Source: Chloroflexota bacterium
Lineage (GTDB): Bacteria > Chloroflexota > Dehalococcoidia > GIF9 > UBA5629
Reading direction: 5' to 3'
DNA length: 6,725 nucleotides
Assembly: GCA_016875975.1 (NCBI GenBank)
Contig: VGOF01000082.1
Location: 1 to 6,725 of the forward strand
Shown here: positions 1 to 5,746 of the stretch, piece by piece
Layout of the letters: each line of letters opens with the position of its first letter
How positions within the stretch are numbered: position 1 is the stretch's first letter
Translations under genes and position numbers: made by a program
The notes under the pieces: generated by a model
Databases searched by the model: none
What the model saw: only the letters and a program-made list of their open reading frames with translations
Told to the model about the DNA's origin: nothing

Positions 1-328
1 CGCAGTGGGCTAACTCGTAGCCTTTGATGCCTGGCTGTTCATCTCCGATAAATAGGAGCAAGTCTCTTTCTGATTTAGGGTTGTGCCAGTAATAGAACTT
101 ACTCTCAGGGAACTGGGGTGCCTCAATTATGTTGTTTTTGACCATGACACCGATGGGGTCGAAGAAGTCGAAAGGCTCGATCTCGCCTATCTCCTCGGCA
201 CCAAGCTTGTCCTTTATGTACTTGGCAATGATGAGTGCCACATTGCCGATACCAGGCCAGGCTGCTAGCAGGTCACAGGACTTGATATTTGGCTCTTTGT
301 AGATTATTACTGGGTCTTCCATGTTCAT
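1..328 (-). CDS. PAC2-family protein (proteasome assembly chaperone-like), 3' end missing
   Basis: The first 109 residues of a gene that runs off the left edge. The N-terminus (MNMEDPVIIY) is followed by AAWPGIGNVALIIAKYI at about residues 22-38, then IEPFDFFDPIG (50-60) and LLLFIGDEQP (90-99). The WPGxGNVA segment, the E-P-x-D-F-F stretch and the LLLFxGDEQP strand are hallmarks of the PAC2 family (COG2047/COG1938 type), named after the eukaryotic proteasome assembly chaperone 2. The bacterial and archaeal members have no settled function. The start is 3 nt after the tldE stop. AAGGAAGG (343-336) lies 7 nt before the ATG at 328, but the ATG at 322 also has a suitable GAGGA, so the start is ambiguous by two codons. 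No promoter is visible, so it is read as the third gene of the tldD operon. Family assignment is firm; a role as a TldD/TldE partner is inference. Confidence 0.88.
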   Translation of the reverse strand, partial: MNMEDPVIIYKEPNIKSCDLLAAWPGIGNVALIIAKYIKDKLGAEEIGEIEPFDFFDPIGVMVKNNIIEAPQFPESKFYYWHNPKSERDLLLFIGDEQPGIKGYELAHC

Positions 329-331
329 TCC

Positions 332-1636
332 TCAGCCTTCCTTGGTTGCCACCGAGAGCTCAAGGCAGTAGAGATGGGGTGTGTAGAGAAAGCCACCGAC
401 CCATCTGGCATCTTTGCCTATCCCCCCCAGTTTTTTCAGGACATCAAACGCATTACCTGAAACCATGGTGTTTTTGACTCGCCCGGTCACCTTGCCTCTT
501 TCAACTTTGTAGCCAAGCAACACATTGCCGCTGAAATCTCCATTTAAGATATTGCCTTGTTCGGCGCCCATCAAAAGGTCTATGACCAGTCCCTCTTTGA
601 TGTCCTTGACCATGTCCTCATAGGAAACGTTGCCCTGATTTACTACTAGAGAGCTTGGCGATGGTGTGGGCAGGCCCCCTGCTCTGGTTCCGTTACCTGT
701 GCTATGCTTACCGGCTAGCGCGGCTGTTTGCAGGTCATAATAGAAGCTCGAGATTACTCCGCTTTCGGCGAGCGGTGTGCATTGGCCAGGCACACCTTCA
801 TCGTCGCACGGGTGACTGGATACTTGATAGGGGAGAATAGCGTCATCCCAAAGCGAGAAGGATTTATCAAAGACCTGCTTGCCTATTTTGTCTTTTAGCG
901 GCGAAGCACCCTCAAGCACGGTTTTTCCGTTGAATGCTGCTATCAGCGGTGACAGGAGGGTGCTGGCCACACCCAGTGGTGTGAAGATGACTGGCATTGG
1001 TCTTGTAGATATGTGGGCATTTACGCTGGCTAATTCAAGTTGCCTGGTGACTTCTGCCACGATGGTCTCTGAGTTGCGTATGGGATGGCACGAACTCTGG
1101 CTATCGCCGACGAAGAGCATATCATCATTGCGTACCAGCACACCTTCGAGGCTCAGGTTGAAGAAGCTCTTCTGATAGACGGCTTTGCTGCCTTGTGAGT
1201 TGGCGATATGCACCGATGTGATACCTTTACTGACTGATGCTTCACATACCAGTTCAGGTGTGTGTTTGATCAAAGCATCAACCATCTGCTGCCCTATCTG
1301 CACCATATCTTCTATGGCTAGCCTGTCCACCTGCGGGTCGAAAATTTGGACTGAGGGATAGGCCTGATTAGCCGGGAAATCAAACCTGGCCTCGGCGCCG
1401 AATATGCAGGTTTCCAATGCCATATTAACCAGTTCCTTTGGTTTAACAAAGCCGTTGACCTGGGCAAATCCAATCCTACCGTTCTTGACCAGCCGCAACG
1501 CTGTGGTGGTGCTTTCCTTGGTTTGTATTTGTTTCAGGCGATTGGCTTCGAAGCGGACTGGAGTTGTCTGTGTTGTGGCCTGGAAGACCTCGGCTTGTTC
1601 GGCGACTTTTTTGGCTTGAGATAGAATATCGTCCAC
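332..1636 (-). CDS. tldE: TldE/PmbA, non-metal-binding subunit of the TldD/TldE protease
   Basis: A 434-residue protein of the TldD/PmbA family, close to the usual PmbA/TldE length. In E. coli, TldE pairs with TldD to form a heterodimeric protease that cleaves unfolded peptides, matures microcin B17 and degrades the CcdA antitoxin. Visible family features are an N-terminal helix (VDDILSQAKKVAEQAEVF), CDDEGVPGQ at about 277-285 (shared with TldD as DDEGVPA), STGNGTR at about 312-318 and SGNAFDVLKKL at about 393-403. The HExxxH zinc motif is absent: the matching region reads GVASTLLSP (about 222-230), as expected for TldE. The frame stays open upstream to an ATG at 1732, but those residues are only another frame of the tldD end. 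The GTG at 1636, 4 nt after the tldD TAA and behind a GGGGGT purine run, matches where family similarity begins. Near the 3' end an A6 run and a G7 run lie close together (LKKLGG codons); the frame is intact. Confidence 0.92.
   Translation of the reverse strand: MDDILSQAKKVAEQAEVFQATTQTTPVRFEANRLKQIQTKESTTTALRLVKNGRIGFAQVNGFVKPKELVNMALETCIFGAEARFDFPANQAYPSVQIFDPQVDRLAIEDMVQIGQQMVDALIKHTPELVCEASVSKGITSVHIANSQGSKAVYQKSFFNLSLEGVLVRNDDMLFVGDSQSSCHPIRNSETIVAEVTRQLELASVNAHISTRPMPVIFTPLGVASTLLSPLIAAFNGKTVLEGASPLKDKIGKQVFDKSFSLWDDAILPYQVSSHPCDDEGVPGQCTPLAESGVISSFYYDLQTAALAGKHSTGNGTRAGGLPTPSPSSLVVNQGNVSYEDMVKDIKEGLVIDLLMGAEQGNILNGDFSGNVLLGYKVERGKVTGRVKNTMVSGNAFDVLKKLGGIGKDARWVGGFLYTPHLYCLELSVATKEG
336..343 (-). 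promoter_or_regulatory. Ribosome binding site of the PAC2 gene inside the tldE 3' end
   Basis: AAGGAAGG on the minus strand sits in the last codons of tldE, 7 nt before the ATG at 328. A second purine tract, TGAGGA (334-329), includes the tldE TGA stop and is 6 nt before the alternative ATG at 322. Embedding the signals in the end of the upstream gene implies coupled translation. Confidence 0.6.
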
Positions 1637-1640
1637 TTTA

Positions 1641-3014
1641 TTAGCTACCCCCGACCAGGCAATGGCGGATTCTGATGTGCGGGCTGCCGTTGGAAACTGG
1701 CAGTGGCGATTGCCCTGCTTTGCCGCAGCCACCTCCCTGGTTCATGTCCAGGTCATTTCCGATGGCGTTGATATTGGCCAGTGTCGTGAAGACATTGCCA
1801 CTTAGTACGATAGGGCGGAGCAATTCTGCGATTTTGCCACTGCGTATCATGTAGGCCTCGCCTGCGGAGAAAGTGAACATCTCCAAGCTGGTTGTACCGC
1901 CATACCAGTCCTTGGCGTAAATGCCTTCATTTATCTCGCTGAGCATATCCTCGAAACTGACTTTACCTGGCTCGATAAATGTGTTGGTCATGCGTACTAT
2001 GGGGGGGTAACGGTAGTTTATGGCGCGGGCATTACCTGTAGGCTTTTCTCTCATCATGGCTGCTGTTTCGCGTGAGTGGAGTCTGCTCTCCAGAATGCCT
2101 TCCCTGATTAGATAAGTCTTTGTGGCTGGGACACCCTCGTCGTCATATTTGTAGCTGCCACGTAACCCCGGGACAGCAGCGCCATCGACGATATTGAGAT
2201 GCTTGCTGCCGAATTTACGTCCCAGAACCATAAGCTCCTGCAACCTCTTGTTTTCGTGGACATGGTCAGCTTCTGAGAGGTGGCCGAAGGCTTCATGTGC
2301 AAATACACCAGCCAGGATGGGGTCCAGGATGACGGTATATTCTCCTCCCTTGGCTTGTGGGGCTGAAAGCAGGTTGACTGCGCGATGTGCCAGGTCCTTT
2401 ACTTTTGGTTGTAGGCCCTCGATAGCCGAGAAATCGCCAAGGCTGCCTATGCTCAGGCCGACCTGTTGCACCTGCCCATCTGCTGTGGCAATGGCTGCCA
2501 GGCGCAAGCCTACGTCTATCCTGTTTTGTTCAATATAGGTGCCTTCGGAATTGGCGAAGCAGACCTTCTTCTGGCTATCGTGATATCCGATGGTTGATGT
2601 TTGTATCTTCGGCGTGCTCATGATGAGGTCGTTGTATTCATCAAGCAGCTCTTTTTTGGTCGCTAGCGGTATATTCATAGGGGACTTCTTGGCTTCGGCA
2701 GTTACCCTGTCTAACATCGGCTGCGTGGGGCTGAATTTGCTTTCTTCTTTGCCTATTAACTTGGCTTGCTTTACGGCCAACTCAACCTTGTTGTGCAAGT
2801 TTTTGATATTATTGAAACTAACGAAGCCCCAGCCGCCTTTTACCAGGGCGCGAACGTTGCCCCCGAGGCTGGAGGTCTTGCCGATCTCCTCAAGATGCTT
2901 GCCACGGTATGTGATTCGGGTTAGCGAGCTTTCTTCCAGCCGAATTTCCACATACTCGGCATCGTGCCCCTTTAGAGCGCTGGTAAGCAGGTCTTGTGTT
3001 TTGCCGTTTGGCAA
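1641..3014 (-). CDS. tldD: TldD, zinc-binding catalytic subunit of the TldD/TldE protease
   Basis: A 457-residue, full-length member of the TldD/PmbA family (peptidase U62 type) and the catalytic partner of the downstream TldE. The diagnostic metal motif is HEAFGHLSEAD (H240, E241, H245; HExxxH with the following E-x-D). A C-terminal GGGCGKAGQSPLPV carries C430, the cysteine expected to complete zinc binding in this family. Other family marks are DDEGVPATKT (291-300), TGNAR (326-330), SGNVFTTLANINAIGNDL (405-422) and the closing PHIRIRHCLVGG. The start is TTG at 3014: the first internal Met is at residue 100, and AAGGA (3026-3022) lies 7 nt before the TTG. It leads a three-gene operon with tldE and the PAC2 gene, driven by a promoter at 3082-3111. 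A C7 run in the coding strand (opposite 2001-2007, in the Y-P-P-I-V codons) does not break the frame. The cytoplasmic location is inferred from the absence of a signal peptide. Confidence 0.95.
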   Translation of the reverse strand: MPNGKTQDLLTSALKGHDAEYVEIRLEESSLTRITYRGKHLEEIGKTSSLGGNVRALVKGGWGFVSFNNIKNLHNKVELAVKQAKLIGKEESKFSPTQPMLDRVTAEAKKSPMNIPLATKKELLDEYNDLIMSTPKIQTSTIGYHDSQKKVCFANSEGTYIEQNRIDVGLRLAAIATADGQVQQVGLSIGSLGDFSAIEGLQPKVKDLAHRAVNLLSAPQAKGGEYTVILDPILAGVFAHEAFGHLSEADHVHENKRLQELMVLGRKFGSKHLNIVDGAAVPGLRGSYKYDDEGVPATKTYLIREGILESRLHSRETAAMMREKPTGNARAINYRYPPIVRMTNTFIEPGKVSFEDMLSEINEGIYAKDWYGGTTSLEMFTFSAGEAYMIRSGKIAELLRPIVLSGNVFTTLANINAIGNDLDMNQGGGCGKAGQSPLPVSNGSPHIRIRHCLVGGS

Positions 3015-3021
3015 TATTAAT

Positions 3022-3026
3022 TCCTT
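3022..3026 (-). promoter_or_regulatory. Ribosome binding site deciding the TTG start of tldD
   Basis: AAGGA on the minus strand followed by 7 nt (ATTAATA) and then TTG. No ATG or GTG with comparable spacing occurs nearby, and the protein aligns with the family from the first residues after this TTG. Confidence 0.7.
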
Positions 3027-3029
3027 TTG

Positions 3030-3041
3030 TACTGGACAGTA
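3030..3041. repeat. Short inverted repeat in the tldD leader
   Basis: TACTG-GA-CAGTA, two perfect 5-bp arms around a 2-bp centre, immediately upstream of the tldD Shine-Dalgarno and about 35-45 nt downstream of the predicted transcription start. The loop is too tight for a good RNA hairpin, so a DNA operator is more plausible. An arm length of 5 bp could be chance. Confidence 0.35.
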
Positions 3042-3081
3042 TCGTTGCTTGGCTTTTCGTTATGCCGTTGAATTATGACTA

Positions 3082-3111
3082 ATTATATGGATAGACGATG
3101 CCAGTAGACAA
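3082..3111 (-). promoter_or_regulatory. Sigma-70 promoter of the tldD-tldE-PAC2 operon
   Basis: Read on the minus strand: -35 TTGTCT (3111-3106, 4 of 6 to consensus), an 18-nt spacer and a perfect -10 TATAAT (3087-3082). Transcription would start near 3075, giving a leader of about 61 nt before the TTG of tldD. A GACA/TGTC inverted repeat (3107-3119) overlaps the -35. No convincing terminator is seen between the folC stop and this promoter, so folC read-through into the operon is possible. Confidence 0.7.
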
Positions 3112-3122
3112 CTTCTGTCGCT

Positions 3123-4463
3123 TTAAGAACGCACTGGCGGGCGGTCCTTGCTGCGGAAATACTCTATGGTTTCGGCTACAACGAACAGGGAGCCCGTGAC
3201 CAGGATGAGGTCAGCTTTGTCCGACCTGGACAAGGATTGGGATAGGGCTTCGGTGACGGTTCCGGCCATGTCTGGATTTAGGCCATGTTTGGTGAACTCC
3301 TCGACCACTAATGCGGCTGCAGCAGCCCGGGGATGGGTGGAAGTGGTAACGGTTACGCGGTCGGCTATATGCTTCAGTTCAGAGACCATCCCTGTGATGT
3401 CCTTGTCGCAGGAAGTGCCGAAGACAACGTGGCATTTACCATAGCTAAAGCAGTCTTTTGTGGCCTCTGCTAGCTTTTTCATAGAGTAAGCGTTGTGGGC
3501 CCCGTCAACCACCACGGTTGGCTCATGTTGCAGTGTTTGCAGTCTGCCTGGCCAGCTTACCTGGCTAAAACCTTCGGCGATGGCTGTGGCCGGGATTTTG
3601 ATTCCTAGCTCGCCGAGTGCCTCAAGAGCAGCTATGGCTGTAGCTGCATTTTCCATCTGGTGGGCACCGATTAGAGGAATGGTCAGTTCATATTCCCCAT
3701 TATTGCCTAGAACCGTTAGCGATTGATGTCCCAGGTCTTTCCCCGTGCTATTCCAGGTTATGTCTTTGCCTACTTGAATCAGCTTTGCCCTTTGCAGTTG
3801 GCAAGTTTTTGCGATGACATCGGCTGCTTCTTTGGGCTGGGGAGAACTGGCTACTATGCAGCCTGGCTTGATAATGCCGGCTTTCTCCGCAGCTATCTGG
3901 GCCACGGTATTGCCCAGGATTTCAGTATGGTCCAGGCTAAGGGAGGTGATGACGCAGACATCTCCTCTTGCCACGTTGGTGGCATCCAGCCGGCCTCCCA
4001 GGCCGACCTCGAGCACCTGAAAGTCAACGCGGTTCTTCTTGAAATGGGCAAAGACCAGGGCGGTCAGTATTTCGAAGGTGGTCAATTGGCCGAAGTCGGC
4101 TTGCTGATTTACCCTGTCGACCATCGGCTGAAGCTCTGTGGTAATGGCGGCAAAAGCGGCCTCGGATATCAGGCGGCCATTTATTCTAACGCGCTCCCTG
4201 ATGGTATGGAGGTGGGGCGAAGTGAACAACCCCGTCTTGTAGCCCGAAGCTATGAGTGCCTGGGCAACCATGGCTGCTGTGCTTCCTTTTCCTTTGGTGC
4301 CGGCGACGTGAATGGTTTTTGTTCCCAGATGAGGATTGTCTAGGGGTCGTAGTAGCTTTTCCATTCGGCGCAGGTCATAGTTGGCTGCGGTGTAGGCGAT
4401 ACCCGGAATCTTCTCGTAGTCGGTGAAGCTCAGGATGTAGTCTTGGGCCTGGCGGTAATTCAT
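3123..4463 (-). CDS. folC: Bifunctional folylpolyglutamate synthase / dihydrofolate synthase
   Basis: A 446-residue Mur-ligase-type ATP-dependent amide ligase. It adds glutamate to dihydropteroate and/or extends the gamma-glutamyl tail of folates in the cytoplasm. Motifs in order: the ATP P-loop GTKGKGSTA (55-63), the omega-loop-type TSPHL (81-85), LEVGLGGRLDATN (151-163), SLDHTEILG (176-184), EKAGIIKPG (193-201, the Lys of EKAGI being the family's carbamylated-lysine position) and VVVDGAHN (317-324). Length is normal and all expected motifs are intact. The ATG at 4463 gives the usual FolC N-terminus (YRQAQDYILSF). There is no Shine-Dalgarno: a perfect TATAAT ends 10 nt before the ATG, so the mRNA should begin only a few nt upstream. 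It is divergent from pyrF and 108 nt upstream of tldD. Whether it also has dihydrofolate synthase activity cannot be read from the sequence. Confidence 0.95.
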   Translation of the reverse strand: MNYRQAQDYILSFTDYEKIPGIAYTAANYDLRRMEKLLRPLDNPHLGTKTIHVAGTKGKGSTAAMVAQALIASGYKTGLFTSPHLHTIRERVRINGRLISEAAFAAITTELQPMVDRVNQQADFGQLTTFEILTALVFAHFKKNRVDFQVLEVGLGGRLDATNVARGDVCVITSLSLDHTEILGNTVAQIAAEKAGIIKPGCIVASSPQPKEAADVIAKTCQLQRAKLIQVGKDITWNSTGKDLGHQSLTVLGNNGEYELTIPLIGAHQMENAATAIAALEALGELGIKIPATAIAEGFSQVSWPGRLQTLQHEPTVVVDGAHNAYSMKKLAEATKDCFSYGKCHVVFGTSCDKDITGMVSELKHIADRVTVTTSTHPRAAAAALVVEEFTKHGLNPDMAGTVTEALSQSLSRSDKADLILVTGSLFVVAETIEYFRSKDRPPVRS

Positions 4464-4473
4464 TTGAGTTACT

Positions 4474-4482
4474 ATTATAACA
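4474..4482 (-). promoter_or_regulatory. Extended -10 promoter of folC giving a near-leaderless mRNA
   Basis: The minus strand reads TGTTATAAT, a perfect -10 (4479-4474) with the TGn extension, followed by exactly 10 nt and the folC ATG. The -35 region (about 4497-4502) is poor, as is common for extended -10 promoters. The start near 4467 leaves a leader of about 4 nt and no room for a ribosome binding site. Confidence 0.7.
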
Positions 4483-4493
4483 TCGGTGCGCTG

Positions 4494-4640
4494 AGCTTAT
4501 GTAGCGTTTGGGGCTTGGTTATCTGGGCCTCATAAGCTATAATCCTGCTGAAGATGACCTTCGTCGATAAGCTGCTGGCTGCCAGCAGGAAGAATGAGAG
4601 CCTTCTCTGTGTTGGGCTTGACTCTGACCCTGAGCTTATG
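4494..4640. repeat. Cluster of AGCTTAT motifs around the pyrF promoter
   Basis: AGCTTATG lies at 4494-4501 (plus), its exact inverse CATAAGCT at 4531-4538 (touching the pyrF -10), ATAAGCT at 4567-4573 (inverse, inside pyrF) and AGCTTATG again at 4633-4640 (plus, inside pyrF). The outer copies are part of an exact 12-bp repeat, CTGAGCTTATGT, at 4491-4502 and 4630-4641. The two intergenic copies form an 8-bp inverted repeat with a 29-bp gap, one arm in the folC -35 region. A regulatory role is inference; the intragenic copies also encode normal residues (PELM, DKLL). Confidence 0.45.
4515..4543 (+). promoter_or_regulatory. Sigma-70 promoter of pyrF giving a near-leaderless mRNA
   Basis: -35 TTGGTT (4515-4520, 3 of 6), a 17-nt spacer and a perfect -10 TATAAT (4538-4543), followed by exactly 10 nt and the pyrF ATG. 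The start near 4550 leaves a leader of about 4 nt. The layout mirrors the folC promoter on the other strand. Confidence 0.7.
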
Positions 4641-5360
4641 TCCGGAGTAAGCCTTATTGATTTCAACAAGGCAATCATCGACGCTACTGCTGACCTGGTC
4701 TGTGCTTACAAGCCCAATTTGGCTTTCTACGAGGCGTTGGGGATTGATGGTATCAAGGCTTTGCACAAGACGGTTGAGTATGTACCGCGCCATATTCCTG
4801 TAATAGGCGATGGTAAGCGGGGAGATATTGGGAATACGGCCAGGGCTTATGCCCAGGCACTGTTTGAGGTTTTTGGTTTTGATGCGGCTACTGTCAGTCC
4901 TTATCTTGGATTCGACTCTGTAGAGCCTTTCATCAAACATGAGGACAAGGGGGTTTTCTTGCTGTGTCGGACTTCAAACAGTGGGGCGGTGGATTTCCAG
5001 AGTATTCTCGATATTGATGGCGTTCCGTTGTACGAAAGAGTAGCGCGCAAGGCAAGAGAATGGAATGTGAAGGGCAATATCGGCCTGGTGGTTGGTGCCA
5101 CCTATCCTGAAGAGCTGAAGCAAGTGCGCAAGCTATGTCCAGAGATGCCGCTGCTTATTCCGGGGATAGGAGCACAGGGAGGCGACCTTGCTGCCGCGGT
5201 GGAATATGGGGTCAATTCTAAAGGGGAGAAAGCTATTATAGCTGTCTCGCGTCAAGTTCTCTATGCCTCGCAAAGTAAAGACTTTGCCGAAGGTGCTCGT
5301 CGTAGCGCTCAAGAACTACGAGACAAAATCAATGGCCTGGTAAGGCGTTCTGCTCATTAG
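4554..5360 (+). CDS. pyrF: Orotidine 5'-phosphate decarboxylase
   Basis: A 268-residue enzyme converting orotidine 5'-monophosphate to UMP and CO2, the last step of de novo pyrimidine synthesis. The length and the sequence LCVGLDSDPELM (18-29) fit the longer 'type 2' PyrF subfamily. Active-site features: K53 in AYKPNLAFYE (51-60), the D-x-K-R-x-D-I-G signature as DGKRGDIGNT (86-95; D86, K88, D91), SPYLGFDSVEPF (115-126), and the phosphate-binding end LLIPGIGAQGGD (200-211) with VSRQVLYA (231-238). All catalytic residues expected in this family are present. The ATG follows a perfect TATAAT by 10 nt and has no Shine-Dalgarno. It is divergent from folC and 10 nt upstream of the DUF951 gene, with which it is probably co-transcribed. 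No other pyrimidine genes are in the window. Confidence 0.96.
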   Translation: MTFVDKLLAASRKNESLLCVGLDSDPELMSGVSLIDFNKAIIDATADLVCAYKPNLAFYEALGIDGIKALHKTVEYVPRHIPVIGDGKRGDIGNTARAYAQALFEVFGFDAATVSPYLGFDSVEPFIKHEDKGVFLLCRTSNSGAVDFQSILDIDGVPLYERVARKAREWNVKGNIGLVVGATYPEELKQVRKLCPEMPLLIPGIGAQGGDLAAAVEYGVNSKGEKAIIAVSRQVLYASQSKDFAEGARRSAQELRDKINGLVRRSAH

Positions 5361-5370
5361 CGTTGTCCAG

Positions 5371-5580
5371 ATGGAAATTCAGATTGGCGACGTGGTTCGC
5401 CTGCGTAAGAAGCATCCATGCGGTGGTGACCGGTGGCAGGTGTTGTCGCCCGGCGTTGATGTCAAAGTCAAGTGCCTCACTTGCCAGCGGCTGGTTCTCC
5501 TGGAGAGGGGAGTCTTCGAGCGAAGCGTCAAAGGCGCTATCTTAAGGGGTGGCGCTTCTGCCAGTCCTACAGCTGGTTGA
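5371..5580 (+). CDS. DUF951 family small protein, probably zinc-binding
   Basis: A 69-residue protein starting MEIQIGDVVRLRKKHPCGGD. The G-D-x-V-x-L-K-K-x-H-P-C-G start, the central W-x-V-L-x-x-G-x-D and the KCLTCQRLV segment match the DUF951 family (COG4481). Three cysteines (C17, C35, C38) with H15 could form a zinc site; this is inference from the pattern. The core ends around residue 58 and the tail (RGGASASPTAG) looks disordered. The family's function is not established. The gene begins 10 nt after the pyrF TAG, and the gap (CGTTGTCCAG) has neither a Shine-Dalgarno nor a -10 box, so it is probably translated by ribosomes reinitiating after pyrF. An overlapping frame starting at 5363 gives no recognisable protein. 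Confidence 0.85.
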   Translation: MEIQIGDVVRLRKKHPCGGDRWQVLSPGVDVKVKCLTCQRLVLLERGVFERSVKGAILRGGASASPTAG

Positions 5581-5647
5581 TAGTTTGTCCCCAAATATGT
5601 GCGTTTGACTTCAAGAGATAATCGTGCTGGATTGCACAAGATGGTTG

Positions 5648-5656
5648 TGTTATAAT
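5648..5656 (+). promoter_or_regulatory. Extended -10 promoter of the MarR-family gene
   Basis: TGTTATAAT, a perfect -10 at 5651-5656 with the TGn extension. The -35 region (TGGATT at 5628-5633, 17-nt spacer) is weak. A short inverted repeat GTGC-N6-GCAC (5624-5637) overlaps the -35 and could be an operator. Transcription from about 5663 gives a leader of about 84 nt. Confidence 0.6.
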
Positions 5657-5690
5657 CTGATTCTACCTCAGAAAGAGGACATTGAGTTCT

Positions 5691-5714
5691 TCAAGCCGGA
5701 GGATGCTGGCTTGA
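5691..5714 (+). promoter_or_regulatory. Inverted repeat / hairpin in the leader of the MarR-family gene
   Basis: TCAAGCCGG (5691-5699) can pair with CTGGCTTGA (5706-5714): nine pairs including one G-U, with a 6-nt loop. No T-run follows, so it is not a terminator. A competing small pairing, TTGA (5682-5685) with TCAA (5691-5694), shares the left arm. It could be an RNA structure in the leader or a DNA operator for autoregulation. Confidence 0.5.
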
Positions 5715-5734
5715 TTTGAGGCAACGAATAGTCA

Positions 5735-5741
5735 AAGGAGG
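5735..5741 (+). promoter_or_regulatory. Strong ribosome binding site of the MarR-family gene
   Basis: AAGGAGG, a near-perfect anti-16S complement, 5 nt before GTG at 5747. It selects this GTG over the in-frame ATG at 5765, which is too far away. Confidence 0.8.
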
Positions 5742-5746
5742 AGACG

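Noticed and set aside
83..477. Two plus-strand open frames (83-268 and 289-477).
   Set aside because: They are antisense to the PAC2 gene and the tldE 3' end; neither resembles a known protein or has a Shine-Dalgarno.
735..970. Absence of HExxxH in tldE taken as a broken protease.
   Set aside because: TldE/PmbA proteins normally lack the zinc motif; the metal site is in TldD, where it is intact.
1637..1732. N-terminal extension of tldE from an ATG at 1732, overlapping tldD by 92 bp.
   Set aside because: The extra 32 residues are a second frame of the tldD end, show no family similarity, and the GTG at 1636 has a suitable position and upstream purines.
3723..4343. 206-residue plus-strand open frame opposite folC.
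   Set aside because: It is antisense to a complete folC with all motifs, has no ribosome binding site or recognisable domain, and is a shadow of folC codon bias.
4530..4940. 136-residue minus-strand open frame opposite pyrF.
   Set aside because: It is antisense to the conserved PyrF active-site region and has no recognisable protein features.
5363..5545. 60-residue frame overlapping the DUF951 gene.
   Set aside because: The alternate frame has no family similarity, whereas the frame from 5371 matches DUF951 across its core.
5571..5660. Terminator after the DUF951 gene.
   Set aside because: Only 4-bp stems (for example CCAG/CTGG near 5560-5576) without a T-run were found.
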